Assembly (NCBI GenBank): GCA_963820395.1
Contig: CAWGAE010000030.1
Location: forward strand, 62,001 to 126,000
From: DATFVJ01 sp963820395
Lineage (GTDB): Bacteria > Actinomycetota > Actinomycetes > Streptosporangiales > Streptosporangiaceae
DNA length: 64,000 nt
Direction of reading: 5' to 3'
Translations under genes and position numbers: made by a program
Part shown: piece after piece, positions 20,688-29,337 of the stretch
Layout: each line of letters starts with the position of its first letter
Position numbering within the stretch: the stretch's first letter is position 1
The notes under the pieces: generated by a model
What the model saw: the letters and a program-made list of their open reading frames with translations, nothing else
The model's database searches: none
What the model was told of the DNA's origin: nothing

Positions 20688-21518
20688 GTGGTAGGCGAAG
20701 GGCTCCGTAGCGTGATTGCCGGGCGGGCGGGCGGGCGGCCTGAATTCGATACCACCGTGGCGCACATCGCCCGGGTCCAGGATTACTGGCTGGGCGGAAA
20801 GGACAACTTCGCCGCCGACCGTGAGGCCGGCGAGCAGGCCATCGCCGCGTACCCCGATATGGTCGCCTCGGTGCGGGCCACCCGGGCGTTCCTGGCGCGC
20901 TCCGTCCGTTACCTGGCCGGCGAGGCCGGAATCCGCCAGTTCCTCGACATCGGCACCGGCATTCCCACCGCGAACAACACCCACCAGGTCGCACAGTCCG
21001 TGGCGCCGGAAAGCCGGATCGTCTACGCGGACAACGACCCGGTCGTGCTGAGCCACGCGCGGGCGCTGCTGACGAGCAAGCCCGAGGGGGCCACCGCCTG
21101 CGTCGACGCCGACCTGCGGGACACCGGGCACATCCTGGCCGAGGCCGCGCGGATTCTGGACTTCGGCCAGCCGATCGCGGTCATGCTCGTGGCGGTTCTT
21201 CAGTTCATTCCAGAGGACCACGACCCCTATGGGATCGTGGCCCGGTTGCTTGCTGCCGCGCCTTCCCGCAGCTACCTGGTGATCGCCCACCCGGCGAGCG
21301 ACATCGAAGGCAAGGCCATGGCAGACATGGCGAAGCGCCTCAACAGGTTGATGGCCCAGCAGGTCACGCTGCGGGGCCGCGCCGGCGTATCACGGTTCTT
21401 CGGCGGTCTGACGCTGGTGGAGCCGGGCATCGTGCGGGCACCAGAATGGCGGCCGGTCTGCGAACTCGAGGCCGCTAGCGCATCCACCACGTGGAGCGGG
21501 GTGGGCCGCAAGCCGTAG
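20688..21518 (+). CDS. DUF574 SAM-dependent methyltransferase
   Basis: This 276-residue protein belongs to the actinomycete DUF574 family, predicted SAM-dependent methyltransferases present in many copies in streptomycete-like genomes. The start is taken as the GTG at 20688 because GGAGGAAGG lies just before it; an upstream TTG at 20673 would place the ribosome site inside the gene. Features are PEFDTTVAHIARVQDYWLGG, KDNFAADREAGE, the Rossmann motif FLDIGTGIPTANNTHQVAQ, VYADNDPVVLSHARALL and LVAVLQFIPEDHDPYGIV. The methyl acceptor is unknown. Confidence 0.93.
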   Translation: MVGEGLRSVIAGRAGGRPEFDTTVAHIARVQDYWLGGKDNFAADREAGEQAIAAYPDMVASVRATRAFLARSVRYLAGEAGIRQFLDIGTGIPTANNTHQVAQSVAPESRIVYADNDPVVLSHARALLTSKPEGATACVDADLRDTGHILAEAARILDFGQPIAVMLVAVLQFIPEDHDPYGIVARLLAAAPSRSYLVIAHPASDIEGKAMADMAKRLNRLMAQQVTLRGRAGVSRFFGGLTLVEPGIVRAPEWRPVCELEAASASTTWSGVGRKP

Positions 21519-21585
21519 TGATCACCTCCGCGCCACCGGCCCTGTTGCCTCGCGGGCCAGCGCGGACCGTGACAGGCTCGGAAAT

Positions 21586-22155
21586 ATGACAAGCTCCGAC
21601 GCAGACCCGGCATGCGATGTCGCTCACGGCCGCGTGCCGACCCGGCGGAACGGGCGTGTGCTCATCGCGGTCTTCGCCTCACCAGTCGCCGAATACCTGT
21701 TGCGCTACGGCGGTGATGCCGGGTTCCGCACCGTGCTCGTGGAACCTGACGAGCGGTTGGCGCAGGCCGCGCGCGCCTTCGGCGGCACCGGGAAAACAGG
21801 CAACACCGGGGAAACGGGCGGCACGGCAGTGAATGCGGTGGTGACCGCGGTCTCGGGGAGCCTGGACGAGACGGCGGACGTCGTGGTCACCGACCACCAC
21901 CGGCTGGAACTCGGCGCTGTGCTTCGCGACGCGCTGGCGGGGACGCCGCGCTGGATCGGGGTGATGGGCAACCCGCGCGTTCCGGCGCCGCACATTCCCG
22001 CGCTCACCGCACTCGGTGTCCAGCCGGAAGACATCGCGCGCGTGCACCGCCCGATCGGCCTCGACATTGGCTCGCGGACACCCGCCGAGATCGCGATCGC
22101 CACTCTTGCGGGCCTGATCGCCGGTCGCAACGGCCGCCCCGGCGGATTCTTCTGA
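21586..22155 (+). CDS. XdhC-like Rossmann-fold maturation factor
   Basis: This 189-residue protein has the Rossmann domain of XdhC/CoxI-type proteins: VAEYLLRYGGDAGFRTVLVE at the start, VVVTDHHRLELGAVLRDAL centrally and RWIGVMGNPRVPAPHIPAL, then VHRPIGLDIGSRTPAEIAIA near the end. These proteins load sulfurated molybdenum cofactor into xanthine-dehydrogenase-type enzymes. The N-terminal XdhC_CoxI domain with its Cys motif is absent, so it is the short form. It is encoded 3.8 kb from the Mo-hydroxylase operon, which it plausibly serves. Confidence 0.85.
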   Translation: MTSSDADPACDVAHGRVPTRRNGRVLIAVFASPVAEYLLRYGGDAGFRTVLVEPDERLAQAARAFGGTGKTGNTGETGGTAVNAVVTAVSGSLDETADVVVTDHHRLELGAVLRDALAGTPRWIGVMGNPRVPAPHIPALTALGVQPEDIARVHRPIGLDIGSRTPAEIAIATLAGLIAGRNGRPGGFF

Positions 22156-22340
22156 CCAGCCAGGGGTGACAGGCCGCGGCAGCCGTTCTGGATAAATGCA
22201 GATCGGGCGGGCGTGTGCCGCCCTGCTCACCGCCGCGCCCTGCCCATGGCACACGGGTACGTTCGGTTACTGAGGCCTGCGACGGTGGGGCGGTACCTGC
22301 CGCGCCCGCGCAGCAGGTACGACGAGGTGGGAGGCGAGTC

Positions 22341-22859
22341 ATGCCACAGCCACAAGGTCAGGAGCTCGCGGACATCCGGGCGCACCGCGAGGAGTTGCGC
22401 GACCGCTACCTGCGGCCAGCAGGGCAGCGCCCGGAGACCACGGTGGAGGGTGTGCATCACATCGCCCTCATCTGCCGCGACGTCGAGGAAACCATCCGCT
22501 TCTACCAGGAGTTCCTCGGCTTCCCGCTGGTAGAGCTAGTGGAGAACCGTGATTACGCGGGTTCGAGTCACTTCTTCTTCGACATCGGCAACCGCAACCT
22601 GCTGGGTTTCTTCGACTTCCCTGGCCACGATCACCCGGCTTTCACCGAGACGATCGGCGGCGTCCAGCACATCGCGATCTCGGTGTCGGCGGAGCAGTTC
22701 GATGCCGCCAGGAAGCGGTTCGAGCAAGCAGGCGTGGACTATCTAGGGCCCGACCGCGGGGTCTTGGACAGCATATACTTCCGCGACCCCAACGGCGTCG
22801 GGCTCGAGCTTTACCGTGAGGAGCTGGGTGTCTTCAACGGCAGGCCGTTGCTCGCCTGA
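22341..22859 (+). CDS. VOC family (glyoxalase/dioxygenase-like) protein
   Basis: This 172-residue protein has one vicinal-oxygen-chelate unit after a 35-residue helical leader. VEGVHHIALICRDVEETIRF is the first beta-alpha-beta-beta-beta module, with a metal-ligand His. GVQHIAISVSAEQFDAARKR is the second, and YFRDPNGVGLELY supplies the Glu ligand. The ATG at 22341 follows a GGGAGGCG ribosome site. Such proteins act as glyoxalases, ring-cleaving dioxygenases or drug-binding proteins; the exact reaction is unknown. Confidence 0.88.
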   Translation: MPQPQGQELADIRAHREELRDRYLRPAGQRPETTVEGVHHIALICRDVEETIRFYQEFLGFPLVELVENRDYAGSSHFFFDIGNRNLLGFFDFPGHDHPAFTETIGGVQHIAISVSAEQFDAARKRFEQAGVDYLGPDRGVLDSIYFRDPNGVGLELYREELGVFNGRPLLA

Positions 22860-22984
22860 GGAAGGACCAGGAACACAGCGCGCAGCGCCGATGTTCATTG
22901 GTGCGGGGCGGATTATTCGTGCGGCGCGCGGTACCCGACGGCGGGGGCCGTGGCTGTGTTCATGTAGCAGGCGAAAGAAAGACG

Positions 22985-23467
22985 ATGGCGCAGTGCATCA
23001 CGTGCGGGAGCGAGTTGCATCCTGAGAGAGCAGAAAAGTACAACTACTGCATGGCGCGCGCGTGCCAGGAGAAAAATGCCAAGGGTTTGACCATGGTGGC
23101 GGTCGGAGTGAATAAGGCGGCCGACCAGTACCTGATACTTGATGAGCGGACACGCGAGGAATTGGCCAGCGGAAAGTACCATGACCAGCGACGAGGTTCG
23201 TTCGGTACCTCCGCGCGGTCATCCGGTGCCGGGGCGGCCACCCGCGTCGTGCACGCTCCCGAGGCCGCCAGGCCGCCGACCCCGCCCGCGCTCCGTCAAT
23301 CTCCCCGTAAGGTGGCCCGCCGACCGTGGAGCAAGTCGCAGGAGAGACTTGCGGTTCTCTATAACCAGCAAGGACTCCGGCCCGACGAGATTGCGCAGAA
23401 GCTCCGATTGAGCACGTACCTGGTCACCCAGATCATCCTCGCCTCGAGAAATCGAGGAAAGCTCTAA
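22985..23467 (+). CDS. Zinc-ribbon / helix-turn-helix protein
   Basis: This is a 160-residue protein of unknown function. The N-terminus has a C4 zinc-binding pattern (C4, C7, C22, C27: ITCGSELHPERAEKYNYCMA then RACQ). A Pro/Ala-rich linker of about 50 residues follows. The C-terminal 45 residues look like a helix-turn-helix (SKSQERLAVLYNQQGLRPDE then IAQKLRLSTYLVTQIIL). The ATG at 22985 follows GAAAGAAAGACG. Codon use is less GC-biased in the first 50 codons than in the neighbours. It is probably a DNA-binding regulator, but its targets are unknown. Confidence 0.75.
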   Translation: MAQCITCGSELHPERAEKYNYCMARACQEKNAKGLTMVAVGVNKAADQYLILDERTREELASGKYHDQRRGSFGTSARSSGAGAATRVVHAPEAARPPTPPALRQSPRKVARRPWSKSQERLAVLYNQQGLRPDEIAQKLRLSTYLVTQIILASRNRGKL

Positions 23468-23602
23468 ATTGCCACGGGTGGTAGGTTGCCCGGCTGCATC
23501 TGGACCGCTGCGCGAACCTCCGCCTCCATGTACTTGATCGCGTCACCCAGCCGTAGCGGATCTGCGGTGATGAGGTTGAGCCGGACATGCAACACGGCGA
23601 CT
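23464..23602 (-). pseudogene. Gene fragment, N-terminal part of an unidentified protein
   Basis: The minus strand from a GTG near 23602 reads LHVRLNLITADPLRLGDAIK then YMEAEVRAAVQMQPGN and stops at 23464. The amphipathic pattern resembles the start of a dimeric alpha/beta-barrel (ABM-like) protein, but only about 45 codons remain. Upstream, 23603-23925 holds no gene I can support. Confidence 0.35.
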
Positions 23603-23925
23603 CCCGGCGCGGCCGCGCGTGACCTGGGCCTGGCTACCCTCCGTCGCAGCCACCCGTAGCCGCAAGAGTCGACACTCCCCCGCAGCCACCGGCGTGTCAA
23701 CCCGCAAGATCGTGTAGCACGGCAGATCCAGCGGAGTGTTACCGGCTCCGGCGAGGGGTGAGCGGACCGCCGTCGGTGAAGTGCGACTTGACACCCGTCA
23801 CGCGCCCGCTGATTCTGGAGTCCCATGACGATGGATGGTCGACCAGATGCCGCCGGCCACCGCGCGGCAAGCGGACAGCGGCACGCCCCGGCGCTGCGCG
23901 ACGCAACCGGGCCGATCCTGCGCCG

Positions 23926-24907
23926 ATGACCGCCGATCCGCGCCCGCCCGGCGCTGACGGGCCGGTACTGAGCCTCGACGAACGCTCGCGCTGGATCGAC
24001 CTCGGCGGTGCTGTGCACTACCTCGACTTCGGCGGTCCGGCCGACGGGCCGATGATCGTGTGCGTGCACGGGCTGGCCGGCTCGGCGGTGAACTGGTCGG
24101 CGATCGCGCCGTTTCTGACAGACTGTTACCACTTGCTCGCCCCAGATCTGGCCGGGCACGGCCTGACGCAGTCTTTCGGACGCGGCACTGACGTGGCGGC
24201 GAACCGGGCTCTGCTGCACCGTTTCATCGACGCCGTGCCGGGCAGGCCCGGTAATCCTGATCGGCAACTCGATGGGCGGAATGATCTCGCTGCTTGAGGC
24301 GAGCGCCGCTCCCGGTGCCGTCGCCGGTCTGGTACTCATCGACCCGGCCCTGCCGTTCGTTCCAGCGCGGCCGGACCCGCTGGTCGCCGCGATGTTTGCC
24401 GCCTACGCCACGCCGGGCCTTCGCCAGGTGCTGCTGGGCCACCGCCGTCGCATGCCGCCCGAGGCCCTCGTTGCTACCGTGCTGGCGCTGTGCTGCGTGG
24501 ATGCCTCACGCGTGCCAGCCGACGTCCTCGCTCAGCATGTCGCCGTGGCCCGGCGCCGCCTGCTGTTCACCGACGCGGATCGGGAGTTCACCGCTGCCGC
24601 CCGTTCTGTCTTCGCTAACATCGGCTACCTGCGCGGCGGGGCGTACCGGCGCGGGATCCGCTCAGTGACCTGCCCGGTACTGCTGCTGCATGGCGCGCGC
24701 GACCGACTGGTGCCCGTCGGGGCTGCCCGGGCCACGGCGCGCGCCAACCCAGCCTGGACGCTGGTCGAGATACTCGACGTCGGCCACGTACCTCAGCTGG
24801 AAGCGCCGCGCGACACCGCCAACGCCATCACCGACTGGCTCGGCTCAGCCGGGCGGCGCGCAGCCGAATCAGCCACCCCAAGGCCCTCCTCGGGGGCCAC
24901 GACCTGA
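23926..24907 (+). CDS. Alpha/beta hydrolase (one frameshift)
   Basis: This is an alpha/beta-hydrolase of about 325 residues. VHGLAGSAVNWSAIAPFL gives the oxyanion-hole region and ILIGNSMGGMIS the nucleophile elbow with catalytic Ser. The acid lies in LLLHGARDRLVPVGAA and the catalytic His in DVGHVPQLEAP. The first 109 codons and the rest are in different frames. One extra G at 24250-24251 (CCCGGTAATC) separates RPVI from LIGNSMGG, and removing it restores the fold. The substrate is unknown (esterase, epoxide hydrolase or haloperoxidase-like). It stands alone. Confidence 0.85.
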
Positions 24908-24917
24908 GGCGCCGGCC

Positions 24918-24989
24918 GCAAATTACATACTCGACCAGGTCAACGAAAGTTACCACGATCGACTGGACGGCAAGATTTCCACGGGGTAG
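24918..24989 (+). pseudogene. Possible serine-recombinase fragment
   Basis: About 23 codons read NYILDQVNESYHDRLDGKIS then TG and a stop. The pattern Y..RLDGKIS resembles the coiled-coil region of large serine recombinases. Too short for a firm call. Confidence 0.3.
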
Positions 24990-25078
24990 TCCTGCACCCC
25001 AGCTCATGAGCGGACATTGCGGAGTGCCCGCTAGGGATCCCTGAGCGGACACGGGGGCTAGGCCTGGGGGAGACGCTC

Positions 25079-25243
25079 GTGTTCGCCGGGCTCGCGACCG
25101 CGCTGGTACTGCTGGTCGGCGTCGGCTTCTCGGCCTGGGTGGAGTTGCTGTTTCCGGCGTGGATCCTGGCACTGAGCGTCGATATCATCGCGGTCGGCCC
25201 GAGGGTCGCCACAGGCATCACGGGAACGACTCCCACGAGCTGA
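25079..25243 (+). CDS. Short hydrophobic ORF, possibly a membrane-protein remnant
   Basis: A GTG at 25079 opens 54 codons with two hydrophobic stretches (VFAGLATALVLLVGVGF and LLFPAWILALSVDIIAV). No ribosome site is convincing and the frame is open upstream to GLGLGETL, so it may be the tail of a lost membrane-protein gene. The rest of 24990-25293 shows nothing I can name. Confidence 0.3.
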   Translation: MFAGLATALVLLVGVGFSAWVELLFPAWILALSVDIIAVGPRVATGITGTTPTS

Positions 25244-25293
25244 TAGCCGTCATTTCCCCGCCTGGCCGCCCGGGACCTGGAGCACCGGTGAGG

Positions 25294-26364
25294 TCACGGT
25301 GCCGGCGCGGCCAGCCTGCCCACGGTGTTGAGGTGACGCAGGGCCAGGACATAGGAGCCCGCCAGGCTGCTCTGGCAGTAGGGCAGGCCCTGCTCCCGGC
25401 AGAACGCCCTGACCAGGTCCTGGGAGAACCGCAGGTTTGGGCGGGGCATCGAAGGGAACAAGTGGTGCTCGATCTGGTAGTTCAGGCCGCCAAGGGCGAA
25501 GTCGGTCAGCCAGCCGCCGCGGACATTACGGGAGGTCAGCACCTGGCGGCGCAGGAAGTCGCTCTGGTCGGTAGCGTCCAGGACGGGCATCCCCTTGTGG
25601 TTGGGGGCGAAGGAGCACCCCAGGTACAGGCCGAACAGGCCCTGCTGCACCAGGATGAACACCACGGCCCTGACGGGTGAGAGCACCAGCAGCGCGACAG
25701 CCAGGTAGCCAGCAACGTGGGCGGCGAGCAGTGCCGCCTCCCAGGGCCGGTGGCGCGAGGCCCGGCGTGTCAGCGCGCGGACGCTGGCGACGTGCAGGCT
25801 GACCGCTTCCAGCAGCAGCATCGGGAAGAACAGGTACGCCTGGTAGCGGAACCCCAGCCGGGCTAGCCTCCGGCCGGAGTGCGCCTGGCCCGGGGTGAAG
25901 GCCAGCACGCTGAGCGTTATATCGGGATCCGCGTCCTCGGTGTTGGGGTGGGCGTGGTGACGGTTGTGCTTGTCCACCCACCAGCCGTAGCTCAGCCCGA
26001 TGCCGAGGTTGCCGAGCAGGATACCCAGGAGATAGCTGGCACGCCGGGAGCCAGTGATCTGCCGGTGCCCAGCGTCGTGGCCGAGGAAGCCGATCTGAGC
26101 GAAGACCATTGCCAGGAACGCGGCCACCGCTAGCTGCCACCAGGAGTCGCCCACCAGGACGAAGGCCGCCCATCCCACAGCCAGCGCCAGGACGGTAACC
26201 GCGATCTTCCGGATGTAGTAACCCGGGCGCCGCTCCAGCAGCCCGGCCTGTCTGATCTGCCGGGACAGCTGGGCGTACTGGCTGCCGCGCTTCACCGCGG
26301 GCGGCCCGGGGGCCGGCCGGGGATACGGCCCGGTCACGGCAGCTTCTGCTCGGGAGGTTCGCAC
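25294..26364 (-). CDS. Fatty acid desaturase (acyl-CoA/acyl-lipid type)
   Basis: This 356-residue membrane di-iron desaturase has all three histidine boxes: HDAGH in FLGHDAGHRQITG, HNRHH in VDKHNRHHAHPN and QIEHH in GLNYQIEHHLFPSMPR. Hydrophobic pairs (IAVTVLALAVGWAAFVLV, VFILVQQGLFGLYLG) place the boxes on the cytoplasmic face. It inserts a double bond into acyl chains, using ferredoxin or a flavodoxin-type donor. Residues 1-30 are a variable leader. It is monocistronic, with a 267-base region upstream in which I see no gene. Confidence 0.93.
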   Translation of the reverse strand: MRTSRAEAAVTGPYPRPAPGPPAVKRGSQYAQLSRQIRQAGLLERRPGYYIRKIAVTVLALAVGWAAFVLVGDSWWQLAVAAFLAMVFAQIGFLGHDAGHRQITGSRRASYLLGILLGNLGIGLSYGWWVDKHNRHHAHPNTEDADPDITLSVLAFTPGQAHSGRRLARLGFRYQAYLFFPMLLLEAVSLHVASVRALTRRASRHRPWEAALLAAHVAGYLAVALLVLSPVRAVVFILVQQGLFGLYLGCSFAPNHKGMPVLDATDQSDFLRRQVLTSRNVRGGWLTDFALGGLNYQIEHHLFPSMPRPNLRFSQDLVRAFCREQGLPYCQSSLAGSYVLALRHLNTVGRLAAPAP

Positions 26365-26631
26365 CGTAGCAACTCCTGGGGATGCACATCGTGGCCGTGC
26401 TGGTGATGTGTCGCCGGGGTCTCGAGCGACGGCTGCCGGGCAGCGGTCGCATCATAAGTGCGCCAATGCACCGAAAGGGTGTCTACTTCGACTGCACCGA
26501 GGGGTGTCTGCTTTTGACCGTACCCCGCGGAGAGGCTGACGGCGACCCGCCGACCCCGGGCCGCCGGTGTCGGCGGCAGGCATCGGGAGCGGTTGTGCGC
26601 GGCCTGCCGATCAAGGGTTAGGGTCGGCCGG

Positions 26632-26896
26632 GTGAGCGGGCGAGCAACCTTGGTGACCGGGGCGGCTGGGGGCATCGGTCGTGCGATCGCGAAGGCTTTT
26701 GCCGAACAGGGCGACCGGGTCGCTGTCCACCATGGCCACTCGGCCGGTCTCGCCGCCGAGGTGCTGGCGGGACTGCCCGGCTGAACGCGTTCGGCCAGTA
26801 GCTGGCGCGGGCCCTGGCCCCATACGGCATCGCGGTCGCCACCGTGGCGCCGGGGCATGTGGATACCGCCGGGCCGCCGCGCCACGGTTGAGGGCC
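26632..26896 (+). pseudogene. Short-chain dehydrogenase, internally deleted remnant
   Basis: A GTG at 26632 starts an SDR Rossmann motif (ATLVTGAAGGIGRAIAKAFA) but the frame stops at 26784. Just downstream another frame gives LARALAPYGIAVATVAPGHV then DTA, the SDR segment that follows the catalytic YxxxK and normally lies about 150 residues after the start. The middle of the gene, including the catalytic tyrosine, is missing, so the locus is decayed. Confidence 0.65.
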
Positions 26897-26962
26897 GTCT
26901 GGACGCGGACCGCCCGACAGAGCAGGGTCCCGAGCGCGCCATGGCCGAGCTGCAGTCGATCA

Positions 26963-27307
26963 GTGGCGGGTTTCCCGCCCACGCTGTTCGTCAAGGACAC
27001 CGACTCGCTGGGTGAGCAGATCCAGGCCGCTTTCCCGGAGCTCAGGGTGGTCAAGGCGCTCAACACGCTGGCCGCCGCCCTGATGGTCAACCCGCGGCAA
27101 CTGGCCGACGGCGACCAAAGCGTCTTCGTCTGCTGCAACGACGCCGACGCCAAGAAGGCCGTCACCAGCCTGCTGGAGAGTTTCGGCCACACCGACGTCA
27201 TCGACCTCGGTGACATCACTGCCGCCCGGGGCGCCGAAATGTACCTTCCGATCTGGCTGATGGGCTCGCTCGGCAACCCGAGCTTCAACGTCAAGGTCGT
27301 TCGCTGA
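26963..27307 (+). pseudogene. NADPH:F420 reductase, C-terminal part
   Basis: About 114 codons match the C-terminal half of NADPH-dependent F420 reductases: PPTLFVKDTDSLGEQIQAAF, VVKALNTLAAALMVNPRQLA and DLGDITAARGAEMYLPIWL, ending NPSFNVKVVR. The N-terminal NADP-binding Rossmann domain that should precede it is replaced by SDR debris. A GTG at 26963 could start a truncated product, but activity is unlikely. Confidence 0.75.
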
Positions 27308-27710
27308 CCTGCTCGCCGGGCAGCGAGGGCCAATCCTTTCCCAGCAGCGTGTTGGCGGGCAGTTCGCGGGGGGCGAGAAGCTTCTCCGCCTGTTCCACGC
27401 CGGCAACGGGCAGCCCGGCAGGATCGAGCAGGCCCACCTGCACGAGCAGCGATGCCTGGTCCCAGTAGATGTGCTCATGGGTCAGCTTGCCGTCCTCGTA
27501 CCCGGCGACCACGCATACCGGGAGCCGAACGAACCGACCGGTGGGTGCGACGCCGGGAAGGCGCGCACCCATGGGTACGTCGTGGGTGAACGACATCACC
27601 AGTTCGTCCACGACCTGTCCGGCGCCGACGGTCCTGGAGACTCGCTGCACCGCTGTGTCCTCGGGCCAGTGGCCGATGAAGACTCCGCGCCGCCGCCATC
27701 TGTCTCCCGG
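27291..27710 (-). pseudogene. NTF2/SnoaL-like protein, N-terminally truncated
   Basis: The minus strand encodes the C-terminal 130 residues of an NTF2-like (SnoaL/ester-cyclase type) protein: VVDELVMSFTHDVPMGARLP, GVAPTGRFVRLPVCVVAGYE, DGKLTHEHIYWDQASLLVQV and GLLDPAGLPVAG. The N-terminal helices are missing, because the frame upstream runs into the divergent PRC-barrel gene without a family-like start. It overlaps the F420 reductase fragment by 17 bases tail to tail. Confidence 0.65.
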
Positions 27711-27767
27711 TGGGATCTGCGATGGCGCGAGCTGGGTAGGGATGTGAATCAGGACAGGAGGACACCG

Positions 27768-28124
27768 ATGTTCGAGGCTGGCGACATCCGGGAGTGGCGC
27801 GGCCACGACGTGGTCGACCGCAGCGGCCACAAGATCGGGACGCTGGAATCGGTCTATGTGGATACCGCCACCGACCAGCCCGCGTTCGCGACCGTCACGG
27901 TCGGGCTGCCGACCCGGCACCGGCTGGTGTTCGTGCCCCTTGCTGGAGCGACCGTGGGTCCGGGGTACCTCAAGATCACCTATACCAAGCGCCTGGTGAA
28001 GGACGCGCCATCGATCGGCACGGACGGGGTGTTGCCAGCCGGTGACGAAGAGGCGGTCTTCCGGCATTATGACCTGAATTACCAGCCCGGCAGTGGTGGC
28101 GAACGGCGTCTTGGGCGTCGCTGA
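27768..28124 (+). CDS. PRC-barrel domain protein
   Basis: This 118-residue protein has one PRC-barrel: REWRGHDVVDRSGHKIGTLE, SVYVDTATDQPAFATVTVG and FVPLAGATVGPGYLKITYTK. It ends with an acidic VLPAGDEEAVFRHYDLNY segment typical of the actinobacterial PRC proteins. The ATG at 27768 has a strong AGGAGGACACC site. PRC-barrel proteins of this size are small adaptors, often seen in stress-related loci. The ECF sigma gene follows 124 bases later. Confidence 0.88.
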   Translation: MFEAGDIREWRGHDVVDRSGHKIGTLESVYVDTATDQPAFATVTVGLPTRHRLVFVPLAGATVGPGYLKITYTKRLVKDAPSIGTDGVLPAGDEEAVFRHYDLNYQPGSGGERRLGRR

Positions 28125-28248
28125 TGCGCGGAGATCTGATGCCCGGAGATTTGGAAAGCGCAAGCTGTGGTGTCAGGACAGGTCTGGCCGGGCGGGACGG
28201 CGACGGCTTGGCGGCAGTCGAGTAGCGAGGCCGCTACGATCTCTCAGC

Positions 28249-29253
28249 GTGAGCACCTATCGCGACGCCACCGCCATCGGCACCCGCCCCGAGGCGGACG
28301 TGCTGGAGCTGGAGCTGGAGACTCACCGCCGGGAGCTGACGGGCTATTGCTACCGGATGCTTGGCTCGGGCTTCGAGGCCGAGGACGCTGTGCAGGAGAC
28401 GATGGTCCGGGCATGGCGGGGCATCGACGGCTTCGAGGGACGATCGGGCCTGCGGTCGTGGCTTTACCGCATCGCGACCAACGTGTGCCTTGACATGCTG
28501 CGAGGTCAACAGCGCCGGGCCCGGCCGATGGACCTGGGGCCGTCGTCGACGGCAGACTGCGTCCTGCCCGCGGGGGCGCCTGAGCACACTTGGGTCCAGC
28601 CCGTCCCCGACGCCCGGGTGCTGTCCGCCGAAGGCGACCCGGCTGAGCTTGCCGTCTCGCGGGAGACGATCCGCCTTGCCTTCGTGGCGGCCCTGCAGCA
28701 CCTGCCGCCCGGGCAACGAGCGGTACTGATCCTGCGCGAAGTCCTGGGCTGGCAGGCCAGCGAGGTGGCCGAACTGCTCGACACGAGCGTCGTCTCGGTC
28801 AATAGTGCGCTCCAGCGCGCCCGGGGCACGCTCAGCGCTCTCGACGTGGACGTTGAGCGCAGCGAGCCGGCCGCATTGGACGCCGAGCAGCGACAGCTTC
28901 TCGCTCGTTACGTGGACGCCTTCGAGCGGTACGACATCGCGTCTCTCGTCGCACTCCTGCACCAAGATGCCACGTTGTCGATGCCGCCCTACCCGATGTG
29001 GTTGCGCGGGCCGCTCGAGGTCAGCCGGTGGTTGCTGGGCCCGGGTGCGGCATGCCGTGGCTCCAGGTTGGTGCCGACCGCGGCCAATGGCTGTACGGCG
29101 TTCGGCAGCTACCACCCCGCCGCGCCGGGGACATACGAACCGTTCGCCCTCCAGGTGCTCGAAGTCTCGGCCGGACGCATCTCGGGGATCCACAACTTCC
29201 TGTACACCGATCTGTTCGCGGCCTTCGGCCTGCCGCCCCGCCTTGAGCGGTAG
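28249..29253 (+). CDS. ECF RNA polymerase sigma factor with SnoaL-like C-terminus (TIGR02960 type)
   Basis: This 334-residue sigma factor has region 2 (TGYCYRMLGSGFEAEDAVQE, VRAWRGIDGFEGRSGLRSWL, YRIATNVCLDMLR) and region 4 (LQHLPPGQRAVLILREVLGW, SEVAELLDTSVVSVNSALQR). After that come about 130 residues with an NTF2/SnoaL-like domain (FERYDIASLVALLHQDATLS, MPPYPMWLRGPLEVSRWL). This combination is the SigG/ECF41-56-like group, where the extra domain tunes activity in place of a classical anti-sigma. GTG start at 28249. No anti-sigma gene is adjacent; the target promoter is unknown. Confidence 0.9.
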   Translation: MSTYRDATAIGTRPEADVLELELETHRRELTGYCYRMLGSGFEAEDAVQETMVRAWRGIDGFEGRSGLRSWLYRIATNVCLDMLRGQQRRARPMDLGPSSTADCVLPAGAPEHTWVQPVPDARVLSAEGDPAELAVSRETIRLAFVAALQHLPPGQRAVLILREVLGWQASEVAELLDTSVVSVNSALQRARGTLSALDVDVERSEPAALDAEQRQLLARYVDAFERYDIASLVALLHQDATLSMPPYPMWLRGPLEVSRWLLGPGAACRGSRLVPTAANGCTAFGSYHPAAPGTYEPFALQVLEVSAGRISGIHNFLYTDLFAAFGLPPRLER

Positions 29254-29337
29254 GCGGTCGGCGGCCGGTACGCCGCTCCCCCGGCACCGGCGTCACTCCC
29301 CCCGGGCACCCGCAGCCCGCCTGATGCTGTCGCGGCG

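Noticed and set aside
26382..26621. Plus-strand 79-codon frame upstream of the desaturase
   Set aside because: No ribosome site, no domain and composition typical of random high-GC frames; two CACCGA..GGGTGTCT-like short repeats there do not support coding.
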